Under the pieces are notes generated by a model. It had not been told where the DNA came from and ran no database searches. It saw nothing but the letters and a program-made list of their open reading frames with translations. From positions 28,657,196 to 28,721,195 of the forward strand of contig NC_019876.2 in the NCBI RefSeq assembly GCF_002234675.1: a stretch of DNA of 64,000 nt, read 5' to 3'. Every line of letters begins with the position of its first letter. Position 1 is the stretch's first letter. This document shows, one piece after another, positions 20,690 to 35,600 of the stretch. This stretch comes from Oryzias latipes. Lineage: Eukaryota > Chordata > Actinopteri > Beloniformes > Adrianichthyidae. A program made the translations under genes and the position numbers.

Positions 20690-23600
20690 CTAATGAGAAA
20701 AACACAATCAAATGTAAAAATGAAGATGAAATCTGCATTGAATGACTGTTTATCCCAGACCAGTTAGGAAGATGTTACTTCCTTGATTATTGTACTTTGA
20801 ATTCCAGATTGGAGGCAGTTTAAAAGCAAAAGTGGCCATTTTCTCAAATGTCCTCTAAGTGGCTTTTTACACAAGACACTCTTTCCTTTGTAAATGGCCC
20901 ACTCCAATGAAAATGGTGTTTTTAAACATTTTCTTGTATACAGAGCATGTCTTCTTTAAAGTTCCACTGTCATGTGATTTATTGATATTAGGGATTATTA
21001 ACGACCTAAAACTGTGTTGGTAAGGCAAAAACACCAACCGCCTTCTGATCATTCTGATGATGCCATTTTTAGGCTAAATCTAAAAATGATTATATAAATC
21101 TTAAGTGTTTCTTGCATTCGTCATTTGTCAACATTTGTCGAGGGTTTCATTCTTTCCATGAATGCAGTTTTAAGCTGTTCTAAATTTTGGGGAATTACGC
21201 AGTTCATGATTATTTTACGTAGTTTATACGCAATTATTACGTAAATGTGATACAATTCTGCCTAATTTTTGGCGAGATCCATCCACTAATGTGTGTCTTT
21301 CCACGTTTGTCTAACAGACTTTTCATGCATGAACCACTGATGTGTAACTTTTAGATCACGTATACGGTGCACAGATCACATTCAAGTGACGTAATTAATG
21401 CATGAATCACTAATGAATTACAGAGAAACATCACAATAATCACACTCATGTTGTAGGTTGGTTTACATGTTCTTTGCGTGTTTATTCCTACGTCTGTGGT
21501 TTTAACCGGATTGAATCCTGATACGTCTGTGAAAATTTCACATAAAGACCACAACTTTTCTCACTTTTTCCACATAGGTTCACGTTTGACTCACGTTTGA
21601 CCAGTTTTTATCTGTCAAATATGTACTACATGTACGTTGTGGTTGTGTTACACAGCCTTGATGCTTTGTATTGACAAAAAAACGGCCCTGTTACTTTGTA
21701 GTTTGTTTTTCTTTATTTTTGATTTGCTCTGTGCAGTGGTGGCTTTAGGCATGGGTGTACGGGCCAGTGCCTGGGGTGCAAATTTAAATTTAAAGGGGAC
21801 GGGGGCTTAGTGCTTGGAAACAAACCAACAAAAAAAAATCTGCGCCACCATCGGTTTTCTATTATCTGTTATATCAGAGGTTGGAACGGCCAAAACCTGC
21901 GAATTGGCGCCCCCCCCCCCCCCCCCCCCACAGCTGCATGTGCTCCTGTCTTTGAGAAGCCGCCAAAAATGTTTGTGAAGAAAAAGGGGAGGGGTGCAGG
22001 GCACCAGGATCATGCCGTGCCTTTAGCTCATGCTAATAATGTCATTCTTTATGAACTATTGTAGACATTTTGATGACGTGTCTTTATTTTCCATCAATGT
22101 TTTCTTTGTCTACCTGTGGTTTAGTTGGTGTCAGTATTTGACATAAAGACAGCAGGTAATGCAGGAAAGCAGCTGCACTTTATGACATCATAAATAAACT
22201 ACAGATTATTTGTCTAGAAGAGTGTTGAGGTTTTTTTTAGAGGATTTTTACTGTTGGTGTTGCACAAAATTAGGAAAATGCCAAATATTTTTATAGAGAG
22301 CATAATATCATAAGTAATTTAAGGTTTAACTTGATTTATTCTGGATTAATATTCCTGTCTATCTTTATTCATATTTATGTTAAAAAAACATGAGTTTTAA
22401 AGGTTTAAAAGTTGAGCTTTAGTGTGTTCAATAAATGTTTATCTCGTTGCGCGGGGGGATTTAGACCCCGCCGCGCAACTGAGTTTGACCCCCCTAAAAT
22501 ACACGTTTATAAAATTCATGCATTTTTGGTGTAAAATGGCCAAATAAAAATAGGGAACACAAACGGATGTCATCAAATTGTGTGTTTGCTAAGAACCGCC
22601 ACTGGCTCTGTGTGGGTAAATAATAATGACTTGATAACACGAAACAAAAAAAGAGTACAAAAAAAAAAAAATGCCATTTTGAGCCTAATTTCCTTTATGC
22701 ATGTCCTTTATACATGTTAAAACACCCAAACCACAGTTTTCATCAGAGTGGGACTTTCCTGCTCCACCTTAAGCAGACCCCTTTATTCCAGCAGATATGT
22801 TCATTTCGCAACATTTTGGGGTAAAACATGTTTTTTTTTCAATGACACTTGAGCTGAAGCAGCGAGAAGCCTTTCCTCTTTGCTCAGAGCTTTCACGTGT
22901 CGTCCTGCGACCGTCCAGCGGGGTGAATCCCCGCCAGCTCAAACACAGGCTGGAAAAGCAGTGGGCTCCCAGCTGAACACTCATAACCCCCCTCTGCCTC
23001 TCCTGACAAGACTTTAACTTTCCCAGACTCTTCTTCTATCCAGTTGTGTTCTACTTTCTGTGCTCCTTCAGGCAGAGGAGGGCGGAGGAAGAAAACGAGC
23101 CTGGCAGAGGGAGCCGCCGGGGGATCTAACCACCTCCTGGGGTGGATTCATGTCTGTGTTTCCTCAAAGCAATCCAAGGCAGCGATCCAGCCAGAAGGGT
23201 GGGTTTGTTTGCCCCTCACAGATTATTCATGGAGGGAGACTTTCTGGAAGCTGAACTGGTGTGAAACACATGCATCACTTCGACCCGACCCAGCGGTGTC
23301 AGAGTTAAGCTGGGGTTGGTGCCGGCACGGGGGGCCGAGGACGCTTTCACCAAAAGCAAACCAAGAGCAGAAAAAACCCGCTCTCACCTTCAGGTCGTAC
23401 TCCTGGCGGGTGTCCAGGGTGTCGCTCCGGAGGTCAGACTTGAGCTCTATGTCGTCTTTAAACGGCTGATTGGAAGGAGAGAAGGACACAGAGGGGAGAA
23501 ACTAAACCATCAAACAAAAAAAGGAGAAAGAACAACGAAAAAAAAAGGAGGGAAGGAGGCGACAGAGTATGAGAGGAGAAAAGAAAATTGATTAAAAAAA

Positions 23601-26600
23601 AGGTGATTCGAGAGGAAGTCAGTGTTTGCTTTAAGTCAAAAGGTGCAGCGCTGCAAAGAGAGGGTTTTTCTACAACTACAGGCTGAGAAAACAAGAGTCA
23701 AGCGCTAACACAAGCGTCCCGCCGCTCACCGAGTACACCGCTTTGACCATGCGTGAGGCTGTGGACACGCTGCCCGAGTCCTCCTCCAGGCTGTGCGTCT
23801 CCTTGTTTATTGTCTCCACCTTGATGTCGGGTTTACCCAGCGTGACCCCGCGCCGGCCTGGAGGAGGAAAAAAAACAACCAAATCTTTTCTGTACAGCAA
23901 CGCGAAGAGCGTCCGAAACAGTGCTGCAGCACGCGGAGCAGGACTCACTGCCTTTGCGCTGGCGGTAGAAGATGAGAACCAGAACCAGGAGAAAAATGAA
24001 GAGCAGGATGGTGGAGCCCACTGTTCCAACGGCTATAATCCCCACTGGAACCTCCTCTGTGGAAGAGACACACGGTTAAAACAGACCATCTGTAAAGTCA
24101 AACCTTTTCATTTTTTCATTTTAAAGCAGTTTATGGCAGATCTATTAGGAAACAACTATTGCCTCAGTCACATGCACCTGTGTGGAGGATGGCCTGTAGA
24201 CGGTCAAAGACTCGCATCTTAAGCGTCGGTGTGTTTTGCAGCTCCCTTCAGGCTCATGCAGCCGCCTAAGGGACCTTCATGGAAATGGAACGTACCATTG
24301 TCCTGCTAGTATTTGTAAAGTTAATGGAAGTTACAGGCACTAATGACGTACGGGGGATCCTGTTGTACGGTGTTGATATGCCACACTAATGCTGCACGAA
24401 CTGGGTGTGCAGGTGATGCGTCTGTGCCCAGAAGACGCCTGTCATACGTCCAGAAAAACTATTCTCTGACTGACTAATTTCCTTAACAGTCAGGCCACAG
24501 CAAGGAGCACACAACCAACCTGGACGGAGTCTGCATTTATCACGAGAACTTCAGGGAAGTAAAAAAAGAAAAGTCTGTGCAACACGCCTCCACCTCACCT
24601 GTTTCACCCTTACGTGTTGCGCAAGTGTTCGCCATGACCTGTCGCCTGTAGCATGCCCGTAGAAAATATGTGTATGAACAATCTTTAAAAGTTTCCTGCG
24701 GGTCATCTGTGTACAGGTTTGCCCATTTTCCCCCCGCAGACAGCAGTTGGGACTAAGGCGTAAAGTCCTGCTCCCTGATCCGGGCCTGCCACAAACCTGC
24801 CAGCCGTCCAGCAGTGGACTGCTTTTATTAAGGAAGTACGGAACCACAAAAACTTTCAGGGAGGCCACTGAGGATTTGTTACTGAAGAAAACAACTTTAA
24901 AGTTCTTTCCAAACACAGAGACTGCAGCAGGAGAAATGTGAACCTCTCCTGACTGCAACTGAACAATCCCAGCCCAAATGACATCAGTTTGTTATTTGTA
25001 CTTTGGGATTAGGTCCTCTAAAATATCTGTGGTATTAAACAGATGGCTACTCTACAAATATGTTAAATGCATAAACTACAGGAGGAACTCACTTTGAAAT
25101 GTTGAAGTAAATCTGCCTCAAAGGTAGAACAAAAACCCAAACAGCAGAATATAACAATCATTAGCAAAAACAACAACAATTACCTACAGTATTTTGGCAT
25201 TTGGTCATGGTTTGATTAAAAGCTTGGGGTGACTTTGGTGTTATCCAGCTGTTTATCAGTCATTGCAGAACTGCTTTATGGTATTATGTTTATGGATCAT
25301 GCGTGGCATTTTTAAAGAAGATATGTGATTCTCTATTCCACTGATAGAGCAGCGTGTCGTCTGCATAACTTTAGATCAGAATAACCAGAGTGCCTCACAT
25401 AGTCTTAAGGTTTGGTGCCAAAATAGTAACGTAAATCCTGGAGGAGAACGTTTCCACACCTTTCTCCTCCAGCGTGATGATCATGGTGCCCGGGCCGAAG
25501 GAATTCCAGGCCGTGCAGTTGTACGTGGACAGGAAGTCAGACTCCATCACGTTGTTGATGGTGAGGGTGGAGAGGACGCCGCCGCCCTCGGCGGACAGTT
25601 TGCTCTGCTCCACCGTGTACCTCTCCTGCAGCGTCCCCCTCTCCTTCTCCCACACGTTCTCCTTCCAGGCCCACACCTGCAGCACAACAGGCTCTGTGAC
25701 GTCACCATCCCACACTCATTTATTCACATTCAGTAGTGGCAGGTCTACAACCGAGGTTCAGTACTGAAAGTAAGCTCATACTAATGACTAAACACAGGGG
25801 CGGAGCTAGAACATTTTATTTTAGGGACGGGAGGGGGGCAGAAGACTTTGGAAGGGTGGCAAAACACCACAGTGGGAGGCAAATAAAAGGATCAAAAAAA
25901 TGTATTTCTGACAGTTATTTTTGTTAAGCTTTGTTAAGCTTTTATTGATGATTTCTTAATTTAATTTAATTTCTCAATAATTATGCTAATACTGACTCAA
26001 AAATTGGGGGGGGGGGGGGGGGTAAGTGCAGGGCAGAGCTTTGCCCCCTGTAGCTCCGCCCCTGACAAAACATGACATCCAATGCCTACATGGGGACAAA
26101 TCGGGATCATCTCAACGTGAATGAAATAAGAACAAATATTTGAAAATTCAAAGACGGATTAAACTGAAATGTACATTTCCCCCCATTTTTTAATATTTCG
26201 TTTAAGTTTACAATGTGTACTTTTGAGTTTACAGCCGTTTTCAAATTTTAAATATTTTTTTCAAATCTACCATGTCTATTTTTTACAAGTACAATCTGGT
26301 TTTTGTCCATTGTCTTTGGGCTGATGTTGATTTGAACCCATAAATGATTCCATGTACTTTGACGCATTCTCTCTCCAATGGCAAAAGCGGAAAAAATTTT
26401 ACGTCTACCAGGGGAAATTCAAAAATAAATAAATGAAATAAACTTTAAAATATTTCCGCACGCTGTCTTTTGTGTGTTTTGGACGTGAGGGTTTTTTTAA
26501 GACACGATATCGTTTGTCCGGTACACGGTTGAACACATTTAAGTAGTGATGGGTCCGGCAACACCGACGCGTCGCCTCACGTGTGGAGCTCCTAAAGTTC

Positions 26601-29600
26601 AACCCCGTATCGGTGCGCGTATCGCTCCAGGAAAAGTCACATGACCCATACAACCACTGTGTCAGTGTGTCACAGAGGAGCCAAACAAGGAAGCGCGTCT
26701 ACCAGCAGTGTCGCCAGATTCTGCGGTCTTCCACCCAGTTGGGTCATTTTGATTTTGCGGGGAAAATTTGATTTAGGCGGTTGTATCAGTTTGACTGGTT
26801 TTAGTCCGTTTTATTATGAATCTAAGCTATCTTAGGGGGGGTTGATGTGGGGTTGATGTGCCCAGCTTCCAGCTGTTGAACGATTCTCGCGCCGCCGTTT
26901 TCCCCGCCCACCTGTGTTTGACGTTTTATTTTACTGAATGGTGTTGAATGTGGTGTTTTGATGAGGTTTGTGGAATTATTTAATAGTTTTAATAGGGATT
27001 TTGGCTTTTTGTTTCTCCACTTCCTCTCAGTTTCTGCTTGATGTGGTAGAATACAATTCCATTTCAAACAGACTCTTATTTGAATTGAATCCTTTTATGT
27101 TTTGGAGGTTAAATGTGGCATTTGTTATGCAGAACTGTCAAACTTAAAAGCACCTCCTCGATGCTGGGGCGTTATAGAGACAGACATAGGAATGAGGAAC
27201 TACAATGGCAAATATTGTAGTTCAGAGTTTCTTTATGCGTTTCTTAACCTGCAATGACGTTTTTGGTCCAGCAGGAGTCAGTATTGAGTGACACAGTATC
27301 AGCAGAGTCTCCATACAGTTTGGTCAATGTGCCGAAACGCTTCACGAGGCCTCATCTAGCCATGACTACGTTTAAGATTGTGTGTGTATTTTGGCTGGCA
27401 GAGGGAAGATGTGGCAGAAAGTCATGTCAGTCCCACTCAAACACAGCGGTCCACACTCATGCACACTGCATGACTTCCTAAAAGCAGCAACAGTTTTGCA
27501 GTCAGGTGGCACGAGGCGGACTGAGCTGGCGCAAACGTTGCTCCTTCCCCACCTTTAGAGCCGCTAAATGCAGCTCGATTATGCAGCATTGAAGCGCTGG
27601 ACTGGCGTACGTGAATTATGCAAAAGTCCACATGTTCCCATAATCTGCTCACTTAGACTGCAGAGAAGCAGAACCTTGTGGCGTTTACGGGGACATCCTC
27701 TCTGGTCCTTTTATATTTCATGAAAGTCTTTTTGTCCCGACCCCCTGCCTCGCCGCTTGCATTAAGGGGGCGCACGCTGCGAGTCAGGATGGATCAGTCA
27801 TGGAGGCATGGTGAGCAGAGAAGCAAGCACTACAAATGTGTGACGCAGAGCTAAAAGCGGACCGGCTCCGTGTTCGCGTCGCTGTGTCTTTGTGACAGGG
27901 TGGAGGAGAGTTCGAGGGTGAGTCACCACTCAGAGGAAGAGGGGAACGGTGCCGTAACACATTTACCAGAAATGGAGCCATTTAGGAAGAAGTAGTGGTC
28001 CCGACAGCGTAATGTCAATGGCTGTAGGACTAAAAGCTACAACATGGGCTCTTTGGGACCAAAGCCTTTCTCTGTCCGGCACCGTTTTTGTGTGAATAAT
28101 GATGTATACTTATATTTGGACTTACTATCTTATCAGGAGGGGGGGTGCTGGCGATGTAGCACTTCACCTCTCCTCTCTCCCCTCTCACGGCATACTGGAC
28201 AGGGTCACTGGAGATGATGGGGGGGCCTGTGGGACCAGAAATTCCATGAAAAAACAAAAAGACATGACAAGTATCTACTTTTTTTCCCCCCAGCCTCCTT
28301 CTGAAGTGAGGAGCAGCAAAAACACGACACATGTGCACTATTTTACATTTCCACCCTTTTAACTTTGACATCATCGTCATTTTTGCACAAACAAAAGCTT
28401 TTTCTGACCGTTGACGGTGAGCGTGACCTCCGTCTCTCCCACTCCGATCCGTGGGACGATGGCCTTGCACACGTACTGGCCTGCATCCGCCTGGCTCACT
28501 GACTGCAGATACAGCTGGTTGCTGTTACTCAGAACCTGTGGAGGAGTGAAAAAAATCAACAAAAAAAAGGCGAACAAAATAAAGTCCATGCAGAAGAGAT
28601 GTGAGGAGGAGTGTACGCATCTTCTCTACTTTACACGCTTAAAAGACTCCATGTGATCTACTACAATGACCTTACCTGCCTAACAGTGAACGCTTGAGAA
28701 GTAGTTTGGAGTTGCCAAGCAACCACATCGCTCAGCAAATGAGATGTGGGAACATTTTTGGCTTATTATGAGATCACCAAGAGACGGGAAGCCCCTGATC
28801 ATACAGATGTTGGTGTGAGCCAAGTTAATGGTACTTTTTTTAAATTATAGATTATTTTCATTGTGCTGCAGCTGTCTTACGAATGATTCCAAAAATATTA
28901 ATTAAAGCCACGCGCGGCGTTGTATGGTGGCCCTCAGTGTCTGAGCGGCTGGGTCGGGCCCCTCACTCGCCCCTTCTGCTCTGGTGGTTAGACCTGGTCA
29001 GACCAGCCTAAAAAACACACCGTTTTCAAAATGGCGTCTTTTCTGTTGATTTTATCTCCATAGCAACCATTTTATTTTTCGGTCGCCTGGGGGCGATGAA
29101 CAGATTGATGTAATTTAAGAAGAATCTGCAAAAGTACATTTTTGGATTTCCTTGGCAACAGAGGTTTTTTGCTAACCGCGCCTACATTCCCAATTTGTTC
29201 ATGTTGTGTGTTGAATAGTTTTGTTCGGCTTGAGCCAACGAATCATGTCTTACATTTTCACAATACTCAAATAAAAAATGCGCAAGAAACAGGGAAACTG
29301 CACTTTCGTGAGCTCGCCAAACTAACCTAGTTCAAAATCTACTAATTTTAAAACCAACATATGTCCCCAAGTAGCTTACTAAAGATGCTTGTGGAATTAG
29401 GGAGTGATAGATCGAAATCCCAATGAGTTTGAATTTGTACTAAAGGTAATTGTTGGTCACTCGCCCAAGTCAAAGGTCAACAAAACTTCAGCGGTAGTTG
29501 TACATGTTTTTAGGAATCTTTAAAGCCTGCTCAACCAAATTGTGGAGCACATTTTAAAAAAACACCTTTAAAGTTCCAATATGATAAATCTTACGTAAAA

Positions 29601-32600
29601 TTAAGAATAACATGTTATTTCTTTATTCAAATTGTGGTGAATCAGGAGCAGATAAAATATGCAGTTTGAAAAAGATCCTGAAAAAATGCTGGGCGGGGCC
29701 ACAAGCTCCTGGCTCCGCCCCTTTCTGATTATCCACCTACAGACCAACAGATCCATGAACGTCCTTGTTTTTCTCGTCGAACTGGACGGCTGGATAGATC
29801 TGATATTACTCGCCAAATTTTTTAAAGCAGTGGCGTTAAGTTGGGGTTGTGAGGGGCTGTAAGCTAGCAGGAGAGCATGTTAACAGAGTTCTCAGCAACG
29901 GGGAGGGGAATAGGGGGTGGGGCTGCTTCACACCCGACATTTTAGTGTGAATTTCTAATGAATTCCTGCCTCCCCCTAGACAATAAGCAATAGCAGAAAA
30001 CCTTCTCTATCATTTCTCGGTTGGATTCACTAAATGATCTGCTACTTACCATGTTGGAGCCCTTTTTGAACCAGGTCAGAGTGAGTGGGGGGTTTCCAGC
30101 CCATTTGCAGTTGAGCGTGACGTCCGAGTTGACATCAACTGTTTTTGGCTGTGGTTCCACTAACAGGATCGGCCCAACTGCAGACAGAGGAGGGAGAAAA
30201 AATGCAGTCTTTTTAAGGAGGTCAGAATGGAATCAGCCGCTCTGAGAGACTCAAACGTGGCTTTGGTCATCCTGTCACTGATATGTGGTAAGGGTACATG
30301 AACGCCACGTGACTCACACTGAACGTCTACTAGGATGCTGACGTTGGTCTTCCCCACAGCATTGAAAACCAGACAGGACACTGGCTCAGTGAAAAAGGAG
30401 TGGTCCGCTTTGGTGGTGAACACACTCTCCCTGGCGCCCTGGAGCACCACGCCGCCTTTCGCCCACCTAGTGTTGACATGAGAACATTGAAGGCTGCAAG
30501 GATAACTCGAATGGACACCTATCCCATTCCCATTTAGACTTTAATTTGAAGCTAGAGAGACTCAAAGAAATGAGAGGACACTGACCTGTAACCCATTATG
30601 GGGGGGTTGGCATGAGCCTGGCAGGTAAAAGTGACTCTGTCTCCTTCCAGGACAGAGCGCGGCTCAATGGACAAGGTCACTACTGGTGGATCTGAGAAGG
30701 TTGACATAACAAAGGCCTCATGACACAGTTTTTCAGGGAATCATCTGATGTCAGCAGGAATGCAGAGTTTACGACTGCATGAAGGATACGAGCATGATAA
30801 GATACGAGAAGAGAAGAGCAGAAAAGGTAAGGTACGATACGGTACGGTACGGTACAAGATAAGATATGATAGTCCTTTATTCGTCCTGCAATGGGGACAT
30901 TTCAATGTTGCAGCACTACAGATCGAAATAAAATAGCAGGATAAGTATGTACAGATAAATAAAAAGAGTAAACGTGTCGCATATTTACAAAAACTTACAG
31001 TAAGAGAAAATATATATTATAATAAGTAACCTGTTTCCTAAACTTTCCAAAGCTATTACTTTTTGGTGCATATACAGTACATTCTGGTATAGAGAAGCAG
31101 CCTTACGATGCACGTTCAGGGTGACGGTTGTGCTTTTGCCGGAGGGCACGGCCAGGTTGGAGGTCACACAGCTGTAGTTCCTCCCAGTGTCGGTGTCTAC
31201 CGGGTGGATGGGGAGGTGGCTCTGTGTGGTCACCCTCTTCCTGTCTGCCAGCACCTCCTGCTGAATGACGAAGACCAGTTAACACACACGCAGGGAGGTT
31301 CACTGTCAGAAAGGGAGTCAAACTCGCCGTGATGCTGACGGCGCCCTCCACCGGGAGCCCGTCTTTAAGCCACTCGATAGTCGAAGGCGGTTTGGCCCCC
31401 CGAGACACGCAGCTCAGATTGTAGGACTCTCCTGCATTCAGCAAGACCTCCGGTCCCCCGTCAATCACAGGATCATCTGGAGGGACTGGAACCGAAGAGG
31501 AGGGTCATCATCTCACGTGCACTCCTCACAGATATGTGCACAAAAGCTTAGACCTACTGAGGACGGTGAGTTTGGCTCTCCTGGACCTCAGGGCGGCATC
31601 GGGGGCCTGACATTCGTACACAGCGTCATCAGACAGATCGGCTGACAGGATCTCCAGGTTGTACTGACCCGACTCCTGGACCCGCAGCACACGGTACCTG
31701 GGCCAGGCTGGAACACAAAAACATTTGGAAAACAAGCAAAATAAGAGCCTGCAAGTTTATTCAAGACCGAGTTTTTTCCAGTTACCAGGGATAATGCTAC
31801 AAAGCCTTCAACCCATTGTTTTCCTGTTTTTCTTTTATTCTAGTATCTTCCACCTTTTTTTGGCACTTAACGTCCTTCCACAATTTTCCACCTATTTTAA
31901 CCATTCAACTATTAAAATGTTCAGCTCTTTCAGCTAATTGCTGCAATGACTTTTGATTTTTCAAATCCTTGAACTTTTCAAGATATTCCAGGATTTTTGC
32001 CTCCATTGAAATAAATGGGGAATCCTTGAAAACCTTTGTTTCTTTCAACCATTATAACTTCAACATACTTTTAGCTAGAGACACCATTCAAACGTTAAAC
32101 TGCTCACAAGACTTTAGACTACAACATACGTTTTGATATCATTATGGGATGGCGACGGTTTAGCAGCCATTTTGTGATCTTCAAATTTTTAACTATTCAG
32201 TCATTTCTTCAGCAAGTTCAGCTTTCATTCAGCAGTACAGCATTCAACCCTGCATTTTCTTCTGGAAATGCAGCTCCCTATAGTTATAGTATCTTCCTCC
32301 ATTTCTTGCCGCTTAACTCCTCCTACAATGTTTCATCTATTTCAACCATTCAACTATTCAAATTTTCAGCTCTTTCATCTTTTTCCAGCTGTGACTTTTG
32401 GTCCTCCAAATCCTTGAACTTTTCAAGATATTCCAGGATTTTTGCCTCCATCGAAATACATGGGGAATCCTTGGTGCAGAAGCTCGCTGGTTCAATACCC
32501 GGCTCTGGCATTTTTCACAAACATATCTCTTTTGTTATAGTGCTGTTTTCACTTTATTTATGGTCATCTTTGATAATTTCTTTCTTTATTATTTTTTTTG

Positions 32601-35600
32601 TGCCAACTATAACCCTTTAAGTTTCATTTTCATTCAGCAATAGAGCATTCAACCCTGCATTTTCTTCTGAAAATGCAGCTCCTACTAGTTTTTTCAGCCT
32701 TTCAATTGAAACTTTCAAATAACAAGTAAGCGTAGATCACATGCCCGAAGTTGCCCCTCTGCCCATGTGGTCTAAGACACCATGCAGCTTGTTACAGCTC
32801 CTGCTGATTAGAAAACAGCGGATCTGTGTCAGGAACAGGGTAAAACCTACATCCGCCTGAAGGACCGCCGGCACATGCGGCCACATGATGCGACTGATGC
32901 GCGCCCAAATAAACTCTCCGGCACAAACACATTTGCACGCACAAAAACAAACTCCGCTCATCCCTTCCCTCATCCAGCGCCCAGCGGTCTCCCTAGAATT
33001 CACTCCGTCAGGGGGCGCCCATGCAGCAGGGGGTGGAAAGATGGATGCATTCTGACGGCGGCATTTATACGGGACTCAGAATGTGCAGAATGCATGTTTG
33101 CTGCCTGAATTCCATGGGAAGCTCTCCACTGCATGTGCAGCCGCTGCTGCCCGCCTAAACCTCCACGTCCTGCTGTCTGAATGCATCTGTGCATGCGTGT
33201 GCCTCTCGTTTGAGTGCACTTGCATGTAAAAATGTCCAGGGACAAGACCGTGCACGAGTGTGGGGTGTGCACGTACAGAGGGGACTGTGTTCATTCAAAT
33301 GTTTTTAAAAAGCTGAGGCTGGAAGAAATGGGTCATTATGGTACTAATATGATTAAAGCAAAGTTAAGAGAGAAGGAGAAAACCACACTAACACTAAAAG
33401 AGAAAGGGCAGACAAGGACAGGCAAGAGGAGAGGAAGAAGGGACATGAAGGTGGACAAGGTGGACGAGTTAAAAGAAGACTATGACAGAAGACTCAGAGC
33501 GCCAAAGGTAGACGAAGAACCGGAGCAGGAGGGACGGATAGAAACACGGAGTATTAGATAAGGAAGTCACTAAGGACTACTATGAAAGATACAGAAGAAA
33601 AGGCATGAAGACCTTTCAGAGTAGGACACAATCCTGCTAAATAACCATAACAAGTACTAACCAAACAGTGTCACCAATCGAGCGCCCCCCAACCCAGGGG
33701 GGGGCAAACTTTTTGACCCCACAAAGGGTTACTAATAGGCCTGCACAATAAATCGCAAAATGATCGCAATATCAAGCTGTGCAATATGCGTATTGCAAAA
33801 GATGACGAAACTTGAAATAAATGGTTAACTTAAATGTGCCAAAACAGTCTTCTGGCAGCTTGAAGTATTTAACAAATCAAATAAATCCATTTATGCATTT
33901 GACCAATCGGATAGACGCCTCCATGTCATTTCACCACCAATTACACCACTGGGTTGATGTCCTTCAGGTGAAAACGCAAACCTAGAGTAATGCGTTCATG
34001 TGCTGTTGCAATGATTGGAAAAATGCCTGTCCGACTTGAACGACACACATAAACATCGGCAAATATATTTGCTGACATATATTTGTTATTTTCCCACTAA
34101 CAGCCGGTTGTTTCCCCTGAACAACCGCCAAAGGGCCGTCCACAACCAACATGGAGGAGAATCTGATCCTTCTACTCCTGAACTTTATGATATTTTTCTT
34201 ATCATAAGTCGAGAAATCATTTTTCTTATTTTAATTATTTTCTGTCCTCTGACTAATGTGGGACAGCAAGTCAGAGATGGGAAGTACCGCTGAAAGCGCC
34301 GTCATTAAGAAGTACTATGCCGTCATTAAGAAGTACTATGCCGTCATTAAGAAGGTAAACTTCAACGTACAAAATAAAAAAAAAGACGGAATGATCTCAT
34401 GAATCCAGACGTGGAGACGTGTTTACTGATGCTTTTGTAGCACGCTTCAAATCAATAAACCTGCTCTCTCAACATCATGTGTGTCTTCCATGCATTGTTA
34501 ATGAGACGTACAGTCAATGCTTCCATACCGATCAGGCTAAAAAGTTGACGGTAGCTTCTTCTCCCACCAGTGTCTACTTCAAGGAGGGGCAACTCCAGGC
34601 CTTGAGGGCCGCATTTCCACATGTTTTCCAACGTACTGCTGCATGAGTCCTGCATGTTTTCCAACGGCCCCTGCTTTGGCATGGTCTAATTGGTCATCAG
34701 CCATCATTGGTCATCACTGGGCTTGGATATGTGGAAATCATGCAGACACACCGGCCCCTGAGGTCCTGGAGTTGCCATCCCTGGTCTAGTTTATGAATAC
34801 ATTCCTGGACGAGCATTAAGCATCAGACTTGATGCGTCTTAGGAGGCACCAGACTTGGCGGATTTGCTCAGAAAAATTATATTCTGGTTTTCTTTTCTTC
34901 TTCTGCATTTTTTTGATCCAACAATGTAAACTCCCTGGGTAATTGGTTAAAAATGACGCCTACAAGCTTGAGCAGTTACTTCAGATGCTCGGCGACAGGA
35001 CGCTCGACTCAAAACAAGTTCTGTCCAACAAAATCCAACCAGAGAAGCCCCGAGGACTAAAGAGGGCAACAGTGCGGTCAGCACAGTTGGGGCCCTCCGC
35101 GGTGAAGTCTGAGCACGAGCTGATGGTAACACGGCCTTCAATAAGTATTAGCCGCCTGATGTTAGCCGCTGGTTTTCTGTCAGATGAGATGAAAGGATGC
35201 TCCTCAACAGAACTGAAGGGTGTCAGTTTGCACATCGTGCCTGCGGGGCTGACACGCTCCCATCAGACAAGTGCACTGAATGTGGGCAAATTTAGCACCG
35301 ACTTCAACGTCTGCATGTTCGGAATGAGGAGGCATGTGCTGTCTCTGTGCGAGGAACGTGACAGCCGTTTATCTGACCTCACGCTGTGTTTACTCTCTTC
35401 AGCTGCAACTGCAATGTTAAGCTGCAGGGACAGCCTTCTACCTGGAGAGGATGGAGAGATTCTGCTAAACTGCAGGGCAGCTGTTGGGCACTTTAACGTT
35501 TGTCGTAGTCTTTTTGAACTCTGCACAGGGGCAAAGATGCGTTGGGATGTGTACGCAGCTCTTCTCGCAGCAGGAGCAGCAGCGCCGCTTCTGCAGCACT

